Assembly (NCBI RefSeq): GCF_900103445.1
Contig: NZ_FNHS01000013.1
Span: forward strand, 1-64,000
From: Methylobacterium phyllostachyos
Lineage (GTDB): Bacteria; Pseudomonadota; Alphaproteobacteria; Rhizobiales; Beijerinckiaceae
Length of the DNA stretch: 64,000 bases
Direction: 5' to 3'
In this document: positions 8,406-17,170 of the stretch, piece after piece
How the letters are laid out: every line of letters starts with the position of its first letter
How positions within the stretch are numbered: the first letter of the stretch is position 1
Notes under the pieces: model-generated
Databases searched by the model: none
What the model was told of the DNA's origin: nothing
Seen by the model: only the letters and a program-made list of their open reading frames with translations
Made by a program: the position numbers and the translations under genes

Positions 8406-9803
8406 TCAGAGGACGGCGGTCTGGCGCCTTCCATAGCCGGCGTAGACGGCGAGCCCGATCGCGAGCCAGACCGCCAGGCGGATCCAGGTCTCGGCCGGCA
8501 GCGAGGCCATCAGCACCAGGCAGGACAGGATGCCGAGACCGGCCGTGAGCGGCGCCGCCGGGACCCGGAAGGGGCGCGGCCGATGCGGCTCGGTCCGGCG
8601 CAGGATCAGTACCGTGGCGCAGACGAGGCTGAACGCCAGGAGGGTGCCGATGCTGACGATCTCACCCAGGATGTCGATCGGCACGAGCCCCGCCACCGCG
8701 GCGGTGAACAGGCCGATCACCGTCTGGCTGGCCGCGGGCGCCCGCGTCACCGGATGGACCCGGCAGAAGACTTCCGGGAGAAGCCTGTCCCGGGCCATGG
8801 CGAAGAAGATCCGGCCCTGCCCGTAGAGGGCGGTGAGCGCCGATGTGGTCAAACCGATCAGGGCGCCGATCTTGATCACTGTGGCGAAGGCCGAGAGCCC
8901 GATCGTGTCGACCGCCTTGGCCACCGGGTCGGCGACGTCGAGGTCGCGATAAGGCACAAGGCCGGTGAGCACGGCCGCCATGGCCACGTACAGCACCGTG
9001 GTGATGAGGAGCGAGCCTATCAGTCCTACCGGTGCGTCGCGCTGGGGGGCCCGGCACTCGCCCGCGGCGGTGGCCACCGTCTCGAATCCCACGAAGGCGA
9101 AGAACACCACCGCGGCGCCGCGGAACACGCCGCTCCAGCCGAAGGCGCCGAAGGCGCCGGCATTGTCCGGCACGAAGGGATGCCAGAGCTCCGGCCGAAG
9201 GTACGCGGCGCCGACGCCCAGGAAGGCCAGGATGATCGCGATCTTGCAGGCGACCAGCAGCCCGTTCACCAGGGAGGCCTCCCGGGTCGCGCGCGTCAGC
9301 AGCGCGGTCAGCAGCAGGACGATGCCGACGGCCGGCAGGTTGACGAGACCGCCATCGCCCGGCGCCCCCGCCAGGGCCGCCGGGAGCCGCAGACCGTAAT
9401 CCGCCGCGAGCGACTGCGCGTAGCCCGACCATCCCACCGCCACCGTGGCGGCCGCGACGGCGAATTCCAGTACGAGATCCCAGCCGATGATCCAGGCGGG
9501 AAACCGGCCGAGGCTCTCGCGGGTGTAGGTGTAGGTGGAGCCCGCCTCCGGGATCATGGCCGCCAGCTCGGCGTAGCACAGGCCGACGAGGCCGCAGGCG
9601 ATCCCGCCGATCACGAAGGACAGGCTGAGCGCGGGCCCGGCATACTGCGCCGCCACCGTCCCGGTGAGCACGAAGATGCCCGCGCCGATCGTGGCGCCGA
9701 GCCCGATGGCGATGAGGCCCGGCGCGGTCAGGCTCCGCGCCAGCGCGCGGTCCGGCCCGGACGCCGTGCCGGCACCCGTGGTCACTGCCGGTTCCGCCAT
9801 CAT
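8406..9803 (-). CDS. APC-superfamily amino acid permease (cationic amino acid transporter type)
   Basis: About 465 residues with roughly twelve hydrophobic segments. The family signature is near the N-terminus ('LIAIGLGATIGAGIFVLTG'), followed by 'CYAELAAMIPEAGSTYTY' and 'VVFFAFVGFETVATAAGE'. This pattern belongs to the CAT/YfnA branch of the APC superfamily, inner-membrane importers of amino acids. An upstream in-frame ATG at 9857 exists, but the GGAGGGG site immediately before 9803/9800 argues for one of those two adjacent ATGs. The stop is only 9 bp from the convergent FlgC-like gene. The transported amino acid cannot be read from the sequence. Confidence 0.88.
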   Translation of the reverse strand: MMAEPAVTTGAGTASGPDRALARSLTAPGLIAIGLGATIGAGIFVLTGTVAAQYAGPALSLSFVIGGIACGLVGLCYAELAAMIPEAGSTYTYTRESLGRFPAWIIGWDLVLEFAVAAATVAVGWSGYAQSLAADYGLRLPAALAGAPGDGGLVNLPAVGIVLLLTALLTRATREASLVNGLLVACKIAIILAFLGVGAAYLRPELWHPFVPDNAGAFGAFGWSGVFRGAAVVFFAFVGFETVATAAGECRAPQRDAPVGLIGSLLITTVLYVAMAAVLTGLVPYRDLDVADPVAKAVDTIGLSAFATVIKIGALIGLTTSALTALYGQGRIFFAMARDRLLPEVFCRVHPVTRAPAASQTVIGLFTAAVAGLVPIDILGEIVSIGTLLAFSLVCATVLILRRTEPHRPRPFRVPAAPLTAGLGILSCLVLMASLPAETWIRLAVWLAIGLAVYAGYGRRQTAVL

Positions 9804-9932
9804 GCCCCTCCCGGCTGGTCGTCCCGGGTGATCGTCCCGGCTGTCATGGCAGGGCAAGACGCGCGCCGCGAGTCCGGCCCGGGCGCTGGCGCCTCGAATG
9901 GCGGATGGATTGCCCGCGGTCGGCCGACTTCG

Positions 9933-10580
9933 CTATTCGGATGGCTCCCGCCGCAGGCTCAAGCCCCGAGCGGTATTCGCCGCGATCGGCGGCGCGGCCT
10001 CGATCAGCCGTGTATCGGTCCGGAAGATCCGGGCGACCCCGCCGGCGAAGCGGATGAAGGCGCGGCCCTGCGGGGTGATGACGTAGCCATCCGCGGTGGG
10101 GGTCACGTTGCCCGAGACAGTCTGCTCGGCCAAGCGGCGCTCCATCTGGTGAAACGCGCCGAGATAGACCGTCTCGAACACCGTCCGAGCCCGCTCGGCG
10201 GTATAGGGCTCCTCGGGATGCGCCGCCATCTGCCCGAGCAGGAACACGCTGACCGAGCGGTCGACCGTGACGGGCAGGATCACGAAGCCGCTCAGGTTCA
10301 GGGACAGCGACAGCACGCAGGCGCCGAGGGCGTCGCGGCGGCGCAGGCCCCAGGGGCGGCCGAGGCCGGCCAGAGCCGCCGTCGCCGCCAGCGTGAACAG
10401 GAAGGCCACGACCAGCAGGAGCAGTCCGCGGTAGAACAGGATCGCCACGCCCGACCAGAGATTCGTCTGGAACAGCAGCACGAAGGCGCCGAAGCCGAGG
10501 GCGAGGGCCCCCGCATGCAGCAGCGCCTGGGCGCCGATCCAGCGCAGGGCTTGCCCGGCGCGGCGGTGAACATCACTCAT
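9933..10580 (-). CDS. Membrane protein of unknown function, coupled to the YYYYF-motif protein
   Basis: 215 residues from ATG 10580 (MSDVHRRAG). Four hydrophobic segments are visible: 'ALLHAGALALGFGAFVLLF', 'GVAILFYRGLLLLVVAFLF', a short 'LAATAALAGL', and 'VLSLSLNLSGFVILPVTV'. The C-terminal 80 residues are soluble and contain 'YVITPQGRAFIRFAGGVARIF'. The start overlaps the stop of the upstream 666-residue membrane protein by 8 bp, so the pair is translationally coupled. I do not recognise the family. Because of the coupling it is probably a dedicated partner of the larger protein. Confidence 0.75.
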   Translation of the reverse strand: MSDVHRRAGQALRWIGAQALLHAGALALGFGAFVLLFQTNLWSGVAILFYRGLLLLVVAFLFTLAATAALAGLGRPWGLRRRDALGACVLSLSLNLSGFVILPVTVDRSVSVFLLGQMAAHPEEPYTAERARTVFETVYLGAFHQMERRLAEQTVSGNVTPTADGYVITPQGRAFIRFAGGVARIFRTDTRLIEAAPPIAANTARGLSLRREPSE

Positions 10581-12573
10581 CGAGGTCCTCGACGCGCAGG
10601 ATCCGGACGAGCGTATCCGCATAGGCCGGCCGCGTGCGCCAGACCCAGGACCCGGGTTCGCCCCAGGGAGCGTCCGCCGCGGTGACCACCAGGGCGCCAA
10701 TCCCGGCCTCGGCAGCCCGGCGGTGGACCTCCGCGCCGGTCAGGTTCGCGTCGAAGATCGGCGCGACCGCGGCGAGTCGCGCCGCCACCGCCTCCGGCGG
10801 CGCACCGAACAGGCGGGCCTCGTGGTCGGCCACGGCCACCGGCTGCTCTCCATAGAGGCCGAAATCGAACACCCGCGGCGCGCTCGGCGCGCCTTGCAGG
10901 ACGAGATCCCGGGGCAGGTTCGTGCCGGCCCAGCCATAGGCTGCCCGCAGCGCGCGGTCGATCTCCGGGCGGCCGTTGAAGAAGGCGAATTTCGGATGGT
11001 GGCTGGCGGGATAGGCACGCAGCCCGGCGAAGCCGTAGAGCGTCGTCGCGTAGCCCAGGATCAGCAGCACCCCCAGCGATCCCGCGAACCTGAGCCGTGT
11101 CCCGGCGGCCGTCCGGGTCAGGGCCACGGCGGTCCAGACGAATGTCGCGATCTGCGCGAGCAGGACCACGCGGCTGCCGAGATCGTTGTTGAGGATCGCC
11201 GAGCTCACGAACCCGCCGAGCAACAGGCTGACCGCCGCGCAGATCGTCAGCAGCCGCCCGGCCTCCCGGGCATGGGCCTCCCGGCGCGGGACGATCCGCC
11301 AGAACAGGAGTGCGCCACCCGCGAAGACGCCGAGCGAGACGTAGTAGTTCACCGGCAGCAGCACGAACTCGAGCAGGCCGAGCGTCGGCTCGTCGAAGAG
11401 CCGTTCCAGGGGGCCGAAGCGCCGAATCGCGAACCGGATCGAGCTGCCGGTGTCGGACCGGTTCGCCACGACGCTGAGCAGGTAGGGCGCGGCTAGGACG
11501 AGGCTGACGATCCCGGCCGCGCCGAGCCGGGCCGCGGCGCGCCAGCGTCGCTCGAACCCGAGAAGGGCGAGCCAGAGGCCGGCCCCCGCGGCCGTGCCCA
11601 GGCAGACCCAGACCGAGAGCCCGGCGCAGGCCGCGAAGGCCGTCCCCGCCGTGAGGATGCCGGCCGCCTCCGCACGCCGGCCCGGCCGGTTCCGGTCGGC
11701 AAGCTCGGCGAGCACCAGCAGGCCGAGCCAGCCCGCCAGCGCGGCGGCGACGTGATGGGGCACCCAGACCAGGGAGGCCGCCCAGTTGATGTGCTGCTCG
11801 TTCAGCCACTCCGGGATGGGAAGCCAGAATCCCGACGTGGCCCGGTACAAGAGGACCAGCAGGATATCCAACCCGCCGGCTGGCAGGAGCACGAGCACCG
11901 TGCGGCGGAGCAGACGGGTCGGGACCTCCCGCACGAGGCCGGTGGCCGCCAGCAGCCGGTCCAGCAGGCCGAGGAGCGCGATCCCGGTCCAGAAGGCGAG
12001 GCCCGCGAAGGCGGTCCGCCCGTCGACGAGCCGGCCCCCGGTCCAGTCCACGAGGGCGGTGAGCGTATAGAAGTAATAATAGTATCCGGCCCGCTCCGGC
12101 CGGGCGAAAAACGGGTCCACGGGCGGCAGGCCGTGCGCAACGATCGCGCGGGTCAGAGCCCCGTGCTTGACGAGATCGATGACTGTGAGCGGCTGATGAA
12201 GGGCTGCGCCGGTGTCGATATCGATCAGCGCGTAGGTCACGATCGCGAGCCAGAGCGCCGCCAGCGCCACGGCTGGCCAGTCGACCGGGCGGGGCAGGTC
12301 GCGGATCGTCGGGCGGAGGGCGGCCAGCCCGAGCACAACGTTCGCCAGGGCCGCGGCCGGAAGGCCGGCCGCCTGGATCAGAAGGGCGTCGAGGGCGGGC
12401 AGGAGCGCGATCCCGAGGAGCGCCGCGCCCAGGGCGCGGCGTCCGGCCGGCAGTGCGCGGAAGCCGAGCACGCCGGTGATCGCGCCCAGCGCGTAGCCCG
12501 GCAGGAGGACGAGGGGAACGGCGAGCAGCGTCGCGATCAGGACACCGCACGCATCCGAGAGGGTGCCGTTCAT
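10573..12573 (-). CDS. Large polytopic membrane protein with a YYYYF motif (GT-C-like)
   Basis: 666 residues with about twelve to fourteen hydrophobic segments and a C-terminal soluble portion of about 120 residues. An acidic pair in the first large loop ('YALIDIDTGAALHQPL'), the 'PPVDPFFA' segment and the aromatic run 'GYYYYFYTLTAL' resemble the GT-C fold proteins annotated as DUF2298/YYY. Later segments include 'WVPHHVAAALAGWLGLLVL' and 'ILNNDLGSRVVLLAQI'. GT-C proteins transfer sugars from lipid carriers on the outer face of the inner membrane. A catalytic role here is inference. ATG 12573 is the start, and the gene overlaps the following small membrane protein. Confidence 0.75.
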   Translation of the reverse strand: MNGTLSDACGVLIATLLAVPLVLLPGYALGAITGVLGFRALPAGRRALGAALLGIALLPALDALLIQAAGLPAAALANVVLGLAALRPTIRDLPRPVDWPAVALAALWLAIVTYALIDIDTGAALHQPLTVIDLVKHGALTRAIVAHGLPPVDPFFARPERAGYYYYFYTLTALVDWTGGRLVDGRTAFAGLAFWTGIALLGLLDRLLAATGLVREVPTRLLRRTVLVLLPAGGLDILLVLLYRATSGFWLPIPEWLNEQHINWAASLVWVPHHVAAALAGWLGLLVLAELADRNRPGRRAEAAGILTAGTAFAACAGLSVWVCLGTAAGAGLWLALLGFERRWRAAARLGAAGIVSLVLAAPYLLSVVANRSDTGSSIRFAIRRFGPLERLFDEPTLGLLEFVLLPVNYYVSLGVFAGGALLFWRIVPRREAHAREAGRLLTICAAVSLLLGGFVSSAILNNDLGSRVVLLAQIATFVWTAVALTRTAAGTRLRFAGSLGVLLILGYATTLYGFAGLRAYPASHHPKFAFFNGRPEIDRALRAAYGWAGTNLPRDLVLQGAPSAPRVFDFGLYGEQPVAVADHEARLFGAPPEAVAARLAAVAPIFDANLTGAEVHRRAAEAGIGALVVTAADAPWGEPGSWVWRTRPAYADTLVRILRVEDLDE

Positions 12574-12650
12574 CGCCGGGCCGCGTTTCGTGCGCGGTAC
12601 CGGCTATCACGGGAGGGTTAACCGTTCCCTGGTCGGGGCATGCCGCTTCC

Positions 12651-14630
12651 ATGCAGGATCCCGGACCAAGGACCGCTGCCGTGCCCCGGAAGAAAACGCG
12701 AACGTTCCGCGACCCGAGGGATTCCCAAAGGAATCCGGATCGGCCACTTTGCGCGGATGTCACCTTGCGTCGCCGGCCATTGACCCGTCCCGCCCCGTCC
12801 CTGCGGTCGCACCAGCGCACGCTGATGGCCCTGGTCGCGGCCGTTGCGGCCGGGGAGGCGGCGCATATCCAGGACATCCTGGCGGCGGTGACGCCGGGCG
12901 GCGGCAAGTCGCTGCTGCCGGTGATCGCCGCGCACCGGCTGATTGCCGCAGGTCTGGTCGAGCGCGTGGTCTGGGTGGTGCCCCGGGATTCGCTGCGCCT
13001 CCAGGCCGAGGAGGCCTTTGCCGATCCGCTCTGGCGGGCGGCCTTCGGGCATACGCTCAGCGTGCGTGCGGCCGACAACGAGCGCGATCCCGCCCGGGGA
13101 TTGTCCGGCTACATCACCACCTATCAGGCCATCGCCGCCGCCCCTGCCCTCCATCTGGCCGAGGCACGGGCGCACCGCACCCTCCTGGTGATCGACGAGG
13201 TTCATCACCTCCCGGCTCCCGCACGGCCGGGAGCGGACGAGGCCTCCACCGAGGATGCGGAGGCCGGGGCGTGGTCTCGGGCGATGCTGCCCGTGATGGA
13301 GGCGTCCACGTTCCGCCTCTATCTATCCGGGACGCTGGAACGGGCCGACGGGCGGCGCATCCTCGGGCTGCCCTACCGCCCGGCCGCACCGGGGCGCGGG
13401 CCCGAACTCGATCTCGACGCCCCGGGGCTTGCGGTGATCGGCTATTCCCGGGCACAGGCGCTCGCCGAGCGGGCGGTGCTGCCGGTCACCTTCGGGGCCA
13501 TCGACGGCGAGGCGAGCTGGCTGGAGGGCGGCCGGATCGCGGGGGACAGCCCCCGGGTCGGGCCGCACCGGCTGGGGGCCGGATCGGTGCGGGTCACCAC
13601 CCGCCCGGCTCTGTTCACGGCCCTGCGCACCGGCTTCGCCCGCGATCTCCTGAGCGAGGCGTTTTTCGCCACGAAACGCCTGCGCGCCCGGCGCCGCGCC
13701 GAGCGTTGCCTTCCCCCCGGCGAGACCGCGCGCGGGCTCGGCAAGCTCCTCGTGGTGGCGCCGGATCAGTCGAGCGCGCGCGCCTATCTCGAAACCCTAC
13801 GGAGCTGGATGCCCGCGGATCAGGGCGCGCGCGACGTCCGCCTTGCCACCTCCGGCCAGGGGGATGCCCATGCGGCGCTCGCCGCGTTCCGCCTGACCCC
13901 GGAGCCGGCGGTGCTCGTGACGGTGGCGATGGCCTACGAGGGGCTCGACGCCCCCGAGGTCGCGGTGGTGGCGGCGCTCACCCATATCCGCTCGCGGCCC
14001 TGGCTGGAGCAGATGCTCGCCCGGGCCACCCGGGTCGATCCGCATGCGGGGCCCTATGACGGACAGCAGGCGCTGGTCTTCCACCCCGACGACCCGCTCT
14101 TCGCCCGATTCCGCCAGGAACTCGAGACCGAGCAGGGCAGCAGCGTGCGGCCGCGGCGGGAGCGGCCGGCGAGCGCCGTCGTGCCCGAGCGGACCCGGTG
14201 GCGGGACGACGAGCCCGCCGGGATCACGCCCCTGGAGAGCAATGCGATCGGGCTCCGTTACGCCCTGCTGCGCCCGCGCCTCGCCGAGCCGTCTCCCGTG
14301 GCGCCGCCGCCTGAGCCGCCATCCGTCACCGAGCGGACCCTGAGACAGAGGCTTGCCGCCGGGGTGGCGGCCCAGGCCGTGGAGGACGAGGCGTCCCTCC
14401 GGGTGCCCCGGGGCGGCAACCTCGCGCATCGCTACAACGCCGTGCTGAAGCGCGTGCTCGGCAAGGGCCGCGCGACCATGACCCTGCCCGAGCTGGAGGC
14501 GGCGCTCGGCTGGCTTGAACGCAACCGCCTGTCGGACCATCTCGACTGCCTCGACGGCGATGCCCGCTACGCGTGGTCCGCCCGCCAGCGTCGGGGCCGT
14601 TGGCCGACGGAGCGCGCCGCCGGCCGCTGA
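12651..14630 (+). CDS. Stand-alone SF2 DEAD/DEVH-box helicase-like protein
   Basis: 659 residues. Motif I (Walker A) TPGGGKS is at residues 81-87, motif Ia-like 'WVVPRDSLRLQAEEAF' follows, motif II is DEVH at 182-185 ('LLVIDEVHHL'), and motif III is 'YLSGTLER'. In the second half, 'ATSGQGDAHAALAAF', 'VTVAMAYEGLDAPEV' and 'LEQMLARATRVDP' correspond to motifs IV-VI, with VI reduced from the usual QxxGRxxR. About 200 C-terminal residues are unassigned. No nuclease, methylase or specificity gene is adjacent, so it is not an evident restriction system. ATG 12651 is the longest start; GTG 12681 is an alternative. Confidence 0.8.
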   Translation: MQDPGPRTAAVPRKKTRTFRDPRDSQRNPDRPLCADVTLRRRPLTRPAPSLRSHQRTLMALVAAVAAGEAAHIQDILAAVTPGGGKSLLPVIAAHRLIAAGLVERVVWVVPRDSLRLQAEEAFADPLWRAAFGHTLSVRAADNERDPARGLSGYITTYQAIAAAPALHLAEARAHRTLLVIDEVHHLPAPARPGADEASTEDAEAGAWSRAMLPVMEASTFRLYLSGTLERADGRRILGLPYRPAAPGRGPELDLDAPGLAVIGYSRAQALAERAVLPVTFGAIDGEASWLEGGRIAGDSPRVGPHRLGAGSVRVTTRPALFTALRTGFARDLLSEAFFATKRLRARRRAERCLPPGETARGLGKLLVVAPDQSSARAYLETLRSWMPADQGARDVRLATSGQGDAHAALAAFRLTPEPAVLVTVAMAYEGLDAPEVAVVAALTHIRSRPWLEQMLARATRVDPHAGPYDGQQALVFHPDDPLFARFRQELETEQGSSVRPRRERPASAVVPERTRWRDDEPAGITPLESNAIGLRYALLRPRLAEPSPVAPPPEPPSVTERTLRQRLAAGVAAQAVEDEASLRVPRGGNLAHRYNAVLKRVLGKGRATMTLPELEAALGWLERNRLSDHLDCLDGDARYAWSARQRRGRWPTERAAGR

Positions 14631-14657
14631 GCTGTCGCGGGGCGCCAGGAGAGCACC

Positions 14658-14981
14658 ATGCCCGAAACCCTGCCCGCGGCCTTCACGGCGGCCCTGAGCG
14701 AGGCTGCGCCCCCGGCGGCTTGGCCGGCACCGCTGGCGGCCCTCTGGTGGCTCGCGAGGGATCCCTCCGGACCCAATTCGACCGGCTGGGCGCAAGCGCA
14801 CGGCCTCGTGCAGGACGCGCCCGGCTGCGCAGCGGCTTGGGTCCACGCCCATCTCCACCGTATCGAGGGCGATTCGGGCAATGCGCGCTACTGGTACGGG
14901 CGCGCCGGCCGCGAGGAGCCGCGTGGAACCGTCGGCGCCGAGTACGCCACGATCGTCTCGGCGCTCCTCGATCGGCTCTAA
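14658..14981 (+). CDS. Small conserved hypothetical protein
   Basis: 107 residues, 27 bp downstream of the helicase and preceded by a good AGGAG site. It is rich in Trp and Ala, with no signal peptide or membrane segment. The segment 'HRIEGDSGNARYWYGRAGR' looks like a conserved core I associate with small uncharacterised alphaproteobacterial proteins. The function is unknown. Whether it works with the helicase cannot be told; both are plus strand and close, so they may share a transcript. Confidence 0.65.
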   Translation: MPETLPAAFTAALSEAAPPAAWPAPLAALWWLARDPSGPNSTGWAQAHGLVQDAPGCAAAWVHAHLHRIEGDSGNARYWYGRAGREEPRGTVGAEYATIVSALLDRL

Positions 14982-15328
14982 ATCCCAGTTTTGTGAGGGA
15001 TCGAAATCCGGTCTGCTGTCGTTCCTGGCGGCACCCATCCGCTCGACCATCAATGACGGACGCTGAAACGTCTATCGAACCGACGACATGTTATTTCGTG
15101 CGATCGTCAAATCGGCCCCGCGAATGACAAAAATTTCACGGTTGCAGCCGCGTGATAGCTGCAACTTCAGATTATCGGCTTGAAGCCCAGAGAACGTTCC
15201 CGTAGCCTGCCTCCGGCAATTGTCTTAACCTAAATTGACTACGCTGTTCTCTGGCTCGCATAAGTGCGAAAACTGATTATACCGGAGCGCATGGTGTTTG
15301 GATTCAGGGGAGAAAGCTGGCCATCGTG
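14982..15328. other. Intergenic region, no gene seen
   Basis: A 347-bp gap, less GC-rich than its surroundings. A 7-bp hairpin (GTTGCAG 15141-15147 with 15159-15165) is present. I see no convincing coding frame. Confidence 0.5.
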
Positions 15329-15481
15329 ATGAGCTTGATGTGTTTGATTGGCAGCGTGACCCTCGCACGCATTTCCCTTGAGGATCCTGCCCGCAACGCG
15401 GCGCTGGAGCGCTGGAGCGGGGTGTGCCTCGTGCTCGGCCTGAGCCTACTCGGCGTCGCGCTCCATCGCGCCCACGGTTAG
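15329..15481 (+). CDS. Possible small single-span membrane protein
   Basis: 50 residues from ATG 15329 (a GTG lies one codon earlier) to TAG 15479-15481. After a short charged stretch ('DPARNAALERW') it has one hydrophobic segment 'GVCLVLGLSLLGVALH'. A GGGGAGA element lies about 15 bp upstream. The composition suits a one-span membrane peptide, but there is no other support. Confidence 0.4.
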   Translation: MSLMCLIGSVTLARISLEDPARNAALERWSGVCLVLGLSLLGVALHRAHG

Positions 15482-15529
15482 GATCCGCGTGGCGGTGGCC
15501 GAGTCGGTGCCGAGCTGTCGGGTCGTGTC

Positions 15530-15555
15530 GGAACGCCGAGCTGGAACCGCCCGTT
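15530..15555 (+). promoter_or_regulatory. Candidate EcfG (general stress) promoter for the DUF3597 gene
   Basis: GGAAC at 15530-15534 and CGTT at 15552-15555 are separated by exactly 17 bp, the EcfG consensus of alphaproteobacteria. The ATG of the DUF3597 gene is 49 bp downstream. Confidence 0.6.
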
Positions 15556-15604
15556 AAACGCCCGCCCGGCACGTCAGGCCAGGCCGTATCATCGGAGCGG
15601 ACTT

Positions 15605-16015
15605 ATGAGCCTCCTCGGCAGCATCGTCGGCAAGATCCTCCACCCGTTCGGCGGCGGGACCGCGGATGCCGCGCCGTCACCGACGGCGGGTTCGGGCGGC
15701 CCGGCCAGTTCGAGCACCCCGTCAGCACCCTCCACCTCTGGATCCACCGGCGGCGAGCCCGTGGATGTCGAGGCGGTGCTGACCAGCCTCGCCGAAAAGA
15801 CCCCGCAGAAGCTCGACTGGCGCCACTCGATCGTGGACCTGATGAAGCTGCTCGGCCTCGATTCCGGCCTCGCCTCGCGCAAGCAGCTCGCCGACGAGTT
15901 GCACTACACCGGCGACAAGGACGATTCGGCCACGATGAATATCTGGCTGCACAAGCAGGTGATGCAGAAGCTCGCCGAGAACGGCGGCAAGGTTCCGGAT
16001 GATCTGAAGCACTAG
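15605..16015 (+). CDS. DUF3597 family protein
   Basis: 136 residues. A short glycine-rich N-terminus ('SLLGSIVGKILHPFGG') is followed by a low-complexity Ser/Pro/Gly linker (about residues 20-50). The C-terminal domain contains 'LDWRHSIVDLMKLLGLD', 'ASRKQLADELHYTGDK' and 'MNIWLHKQVMQKLAENGG', the DUF3597 pattern. The function is unknown; the name alone does not say more. The candidate EcfG promoter upstream suggests it belongs to the general stress regulon. It converges on potF across a 22-bp palindrome. Confidence 0.85.
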   Translation: MSLLGSIVGKILHPFGGGTADAAPSPTAGSGGPASSSTPSAPSTSGSTGGEPVDVEAVLTSLAEKTPQKLDWRHSIVDLMKLLGLDSGLASRKQLADELHYTGDKDDSATMNIWLHKQVMQKLAENGGKVPDDLKH

Positions 16016-16026
16016 GACGCAGAGCG

Positions 16027-16048
16027 GGGAGCCGGCGCGCCGGCTCCC
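16027..16048. terminator. 22-bp perfect palindrome between convergent genes
   Basis: 16027-16048 is a perfect self-complementary GGGAGCCGGC...CCC palindrome, between the stop codons of the DUF3597 gene and potF. The position suits a bidirectional terminator, but neither strand has a clear U-tract. Confidence 0.45.
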
Positions 16049-16051
16049 AAC

Positions 16052-17170
16052 TCAGCGCCCGGTCCGGACGCGGGTCCAGAGCCGGGTGACGAAGCGCTGC
16101 GTGCGATCGTCCCAGGCGGTATTGGTGGAGAGGCGCTGCATTGTCGCCTCGTCCGGGTAAATGCCGGGATTGTTCAGAATTTCGGGCTTCACGAACTTCT
16201 TGGCCGCGAGATTGCCGCTGGCGTACGAGACGAAATCGGTGTTGGCCGCCGCCACCTCGGGACGCATCATGTAGTCGATGAAGGCCAGCGCCTCGGCGGG
16301 GTGGGCCGCATCCTTCGGGATCGCGAAGGTGTCGAACCACATCAGCGCGCCTTCCTTCGGCACCACGTAAGCGATGTCGATCCCGTTCTTGGCCTCCTCG
16401 GCCCGGCGTTTGGCCTGCATCACGTCGCCCGAATAGCCGACCGCCACGCAGATATCGCCGTTGGCGAGGGCCTGGATGTACTCCGAGGAATGAAACTTCC
16501 GCACGGAGCCGCGCACCTTGTAGAGGGCGTCGGTCACCAGGGTGATGTCGTCCCAGCGTTTTGAATCGGCTTTGGCGCCGAAGGCCGGGAGCATGCTGGG
16601 AATCAGATCCTCGGGACTGTCGAGCATCATGATCCCGCATTCCTTCAACTTGTTGGCCGAGGCGGGATTGAGGACGAGGCTCCAGGAATTCACCGCGGTG
16701 TTGGCACCGAGGCGCTCGCGCAATGCGGCGACGTTGTAGCCGATCCCGGTGGTGCCCCACATGTAGTCGATGGCGTAGGTGTTGCCGGGATCGTAGGCGG
16801 CGAGCCGGTTCGTGACCTCCGGCCAGAGATTGCCGAGGTTCTTCAGCTTGGACTTGTCGAGCGGCAGGAAGGCGCCGGCCCGGATCAGCCGCTGCAGGTA
16901 GGGCCCGGAGGGTACGACGAGGTCGTAGCCCGAACGGCCGGCGAGCAGCTTGGTCTCCAGGATCTCGTTGTTGTCATAGGTGTCGTAGACGACCTTGATG
17001 CCGGTCTCGCGGGTGAAGGCTTCGAGCACCTGCGGGTCGATATAGTCCGACCAGTTGTAGATGTTGAGGACCCGCTCCTCCGCGGCCGGCGCCGACCGCG
17101 CCAGGGAGAGGGCTGCCAGGAGCCCACCCGCGAGGGCAACCGCCAGGACGGAGCGGCGGGGGCTCTTCAC
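16052..17170 (-). CDS. potF: PotF-like periplasmic polyamine-binding protein
   Basis: 372 residues. A signal peptide is at residues 1-29 ('SVLAVALAGGLLAALSLARSAPA'). The mature protein starts with the family pattern 'VLNIYNWSDYIDPQVLEAF', then 'GYDLVVPSGPYLQRLIRAGAF', 'YAIDYMWGTTGIGYN' and 'MLDSPEDLIPSMLPAFG'. The family binds spermidine or putrescine for an ABC importer, but no permease or ATPase genes are adjacent. The start is GTG 17170. It overlaps the TGA of the upstream ridA (GTGA), so the two are translationally coupled. Confidence 0.88.
   Translation of the reverse strand: MKSPRRSVLAVALAGGLLAALSLARSAPAAEERVLNIYNWSDYIDPQVLEAFTRETGIKVVYDTYDNNEILETKLLAGRSGYDLVVPSGPYLQRLIRAGAFLPLDKSKLKNLGNLWPEVTNRLAAYDPGNTYAIDYMWGTTGIGYNVAALRERLGANTAVNSWSLVLNPASANKLKECGIMMLDSPEDLIPSMLPAFGAKADSKRWDDITLVTDALYKVRGSVRKFHSSEYIQALANGDICVAVGYSGDVMQAKRRAEEAKNGIDIAYVVPKEGALMWFDTFAIPKDAAHPAEALAFIDYMMRPEVAAANTDFVSYASGNLAAKKFVKPEILNNPGIYPDEATMQRLSTNTAWDDRTQRFVTRLWTRVRTGR

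Noticed and set aside
8583..10685. 700-codon plus-strand frame opposite the permease and membrane-protein genes
   Set aside because: Antisense to supported genes, with Arg/Gly/Gln-rich composition and no domain pattern.
10577..13078. 833-codon minus-strand frame across the large membrane protein and helicase start
   Set aside because: Runs through the real genes in another frame, and the composition is Arg/Pro/Gly shadow-like.
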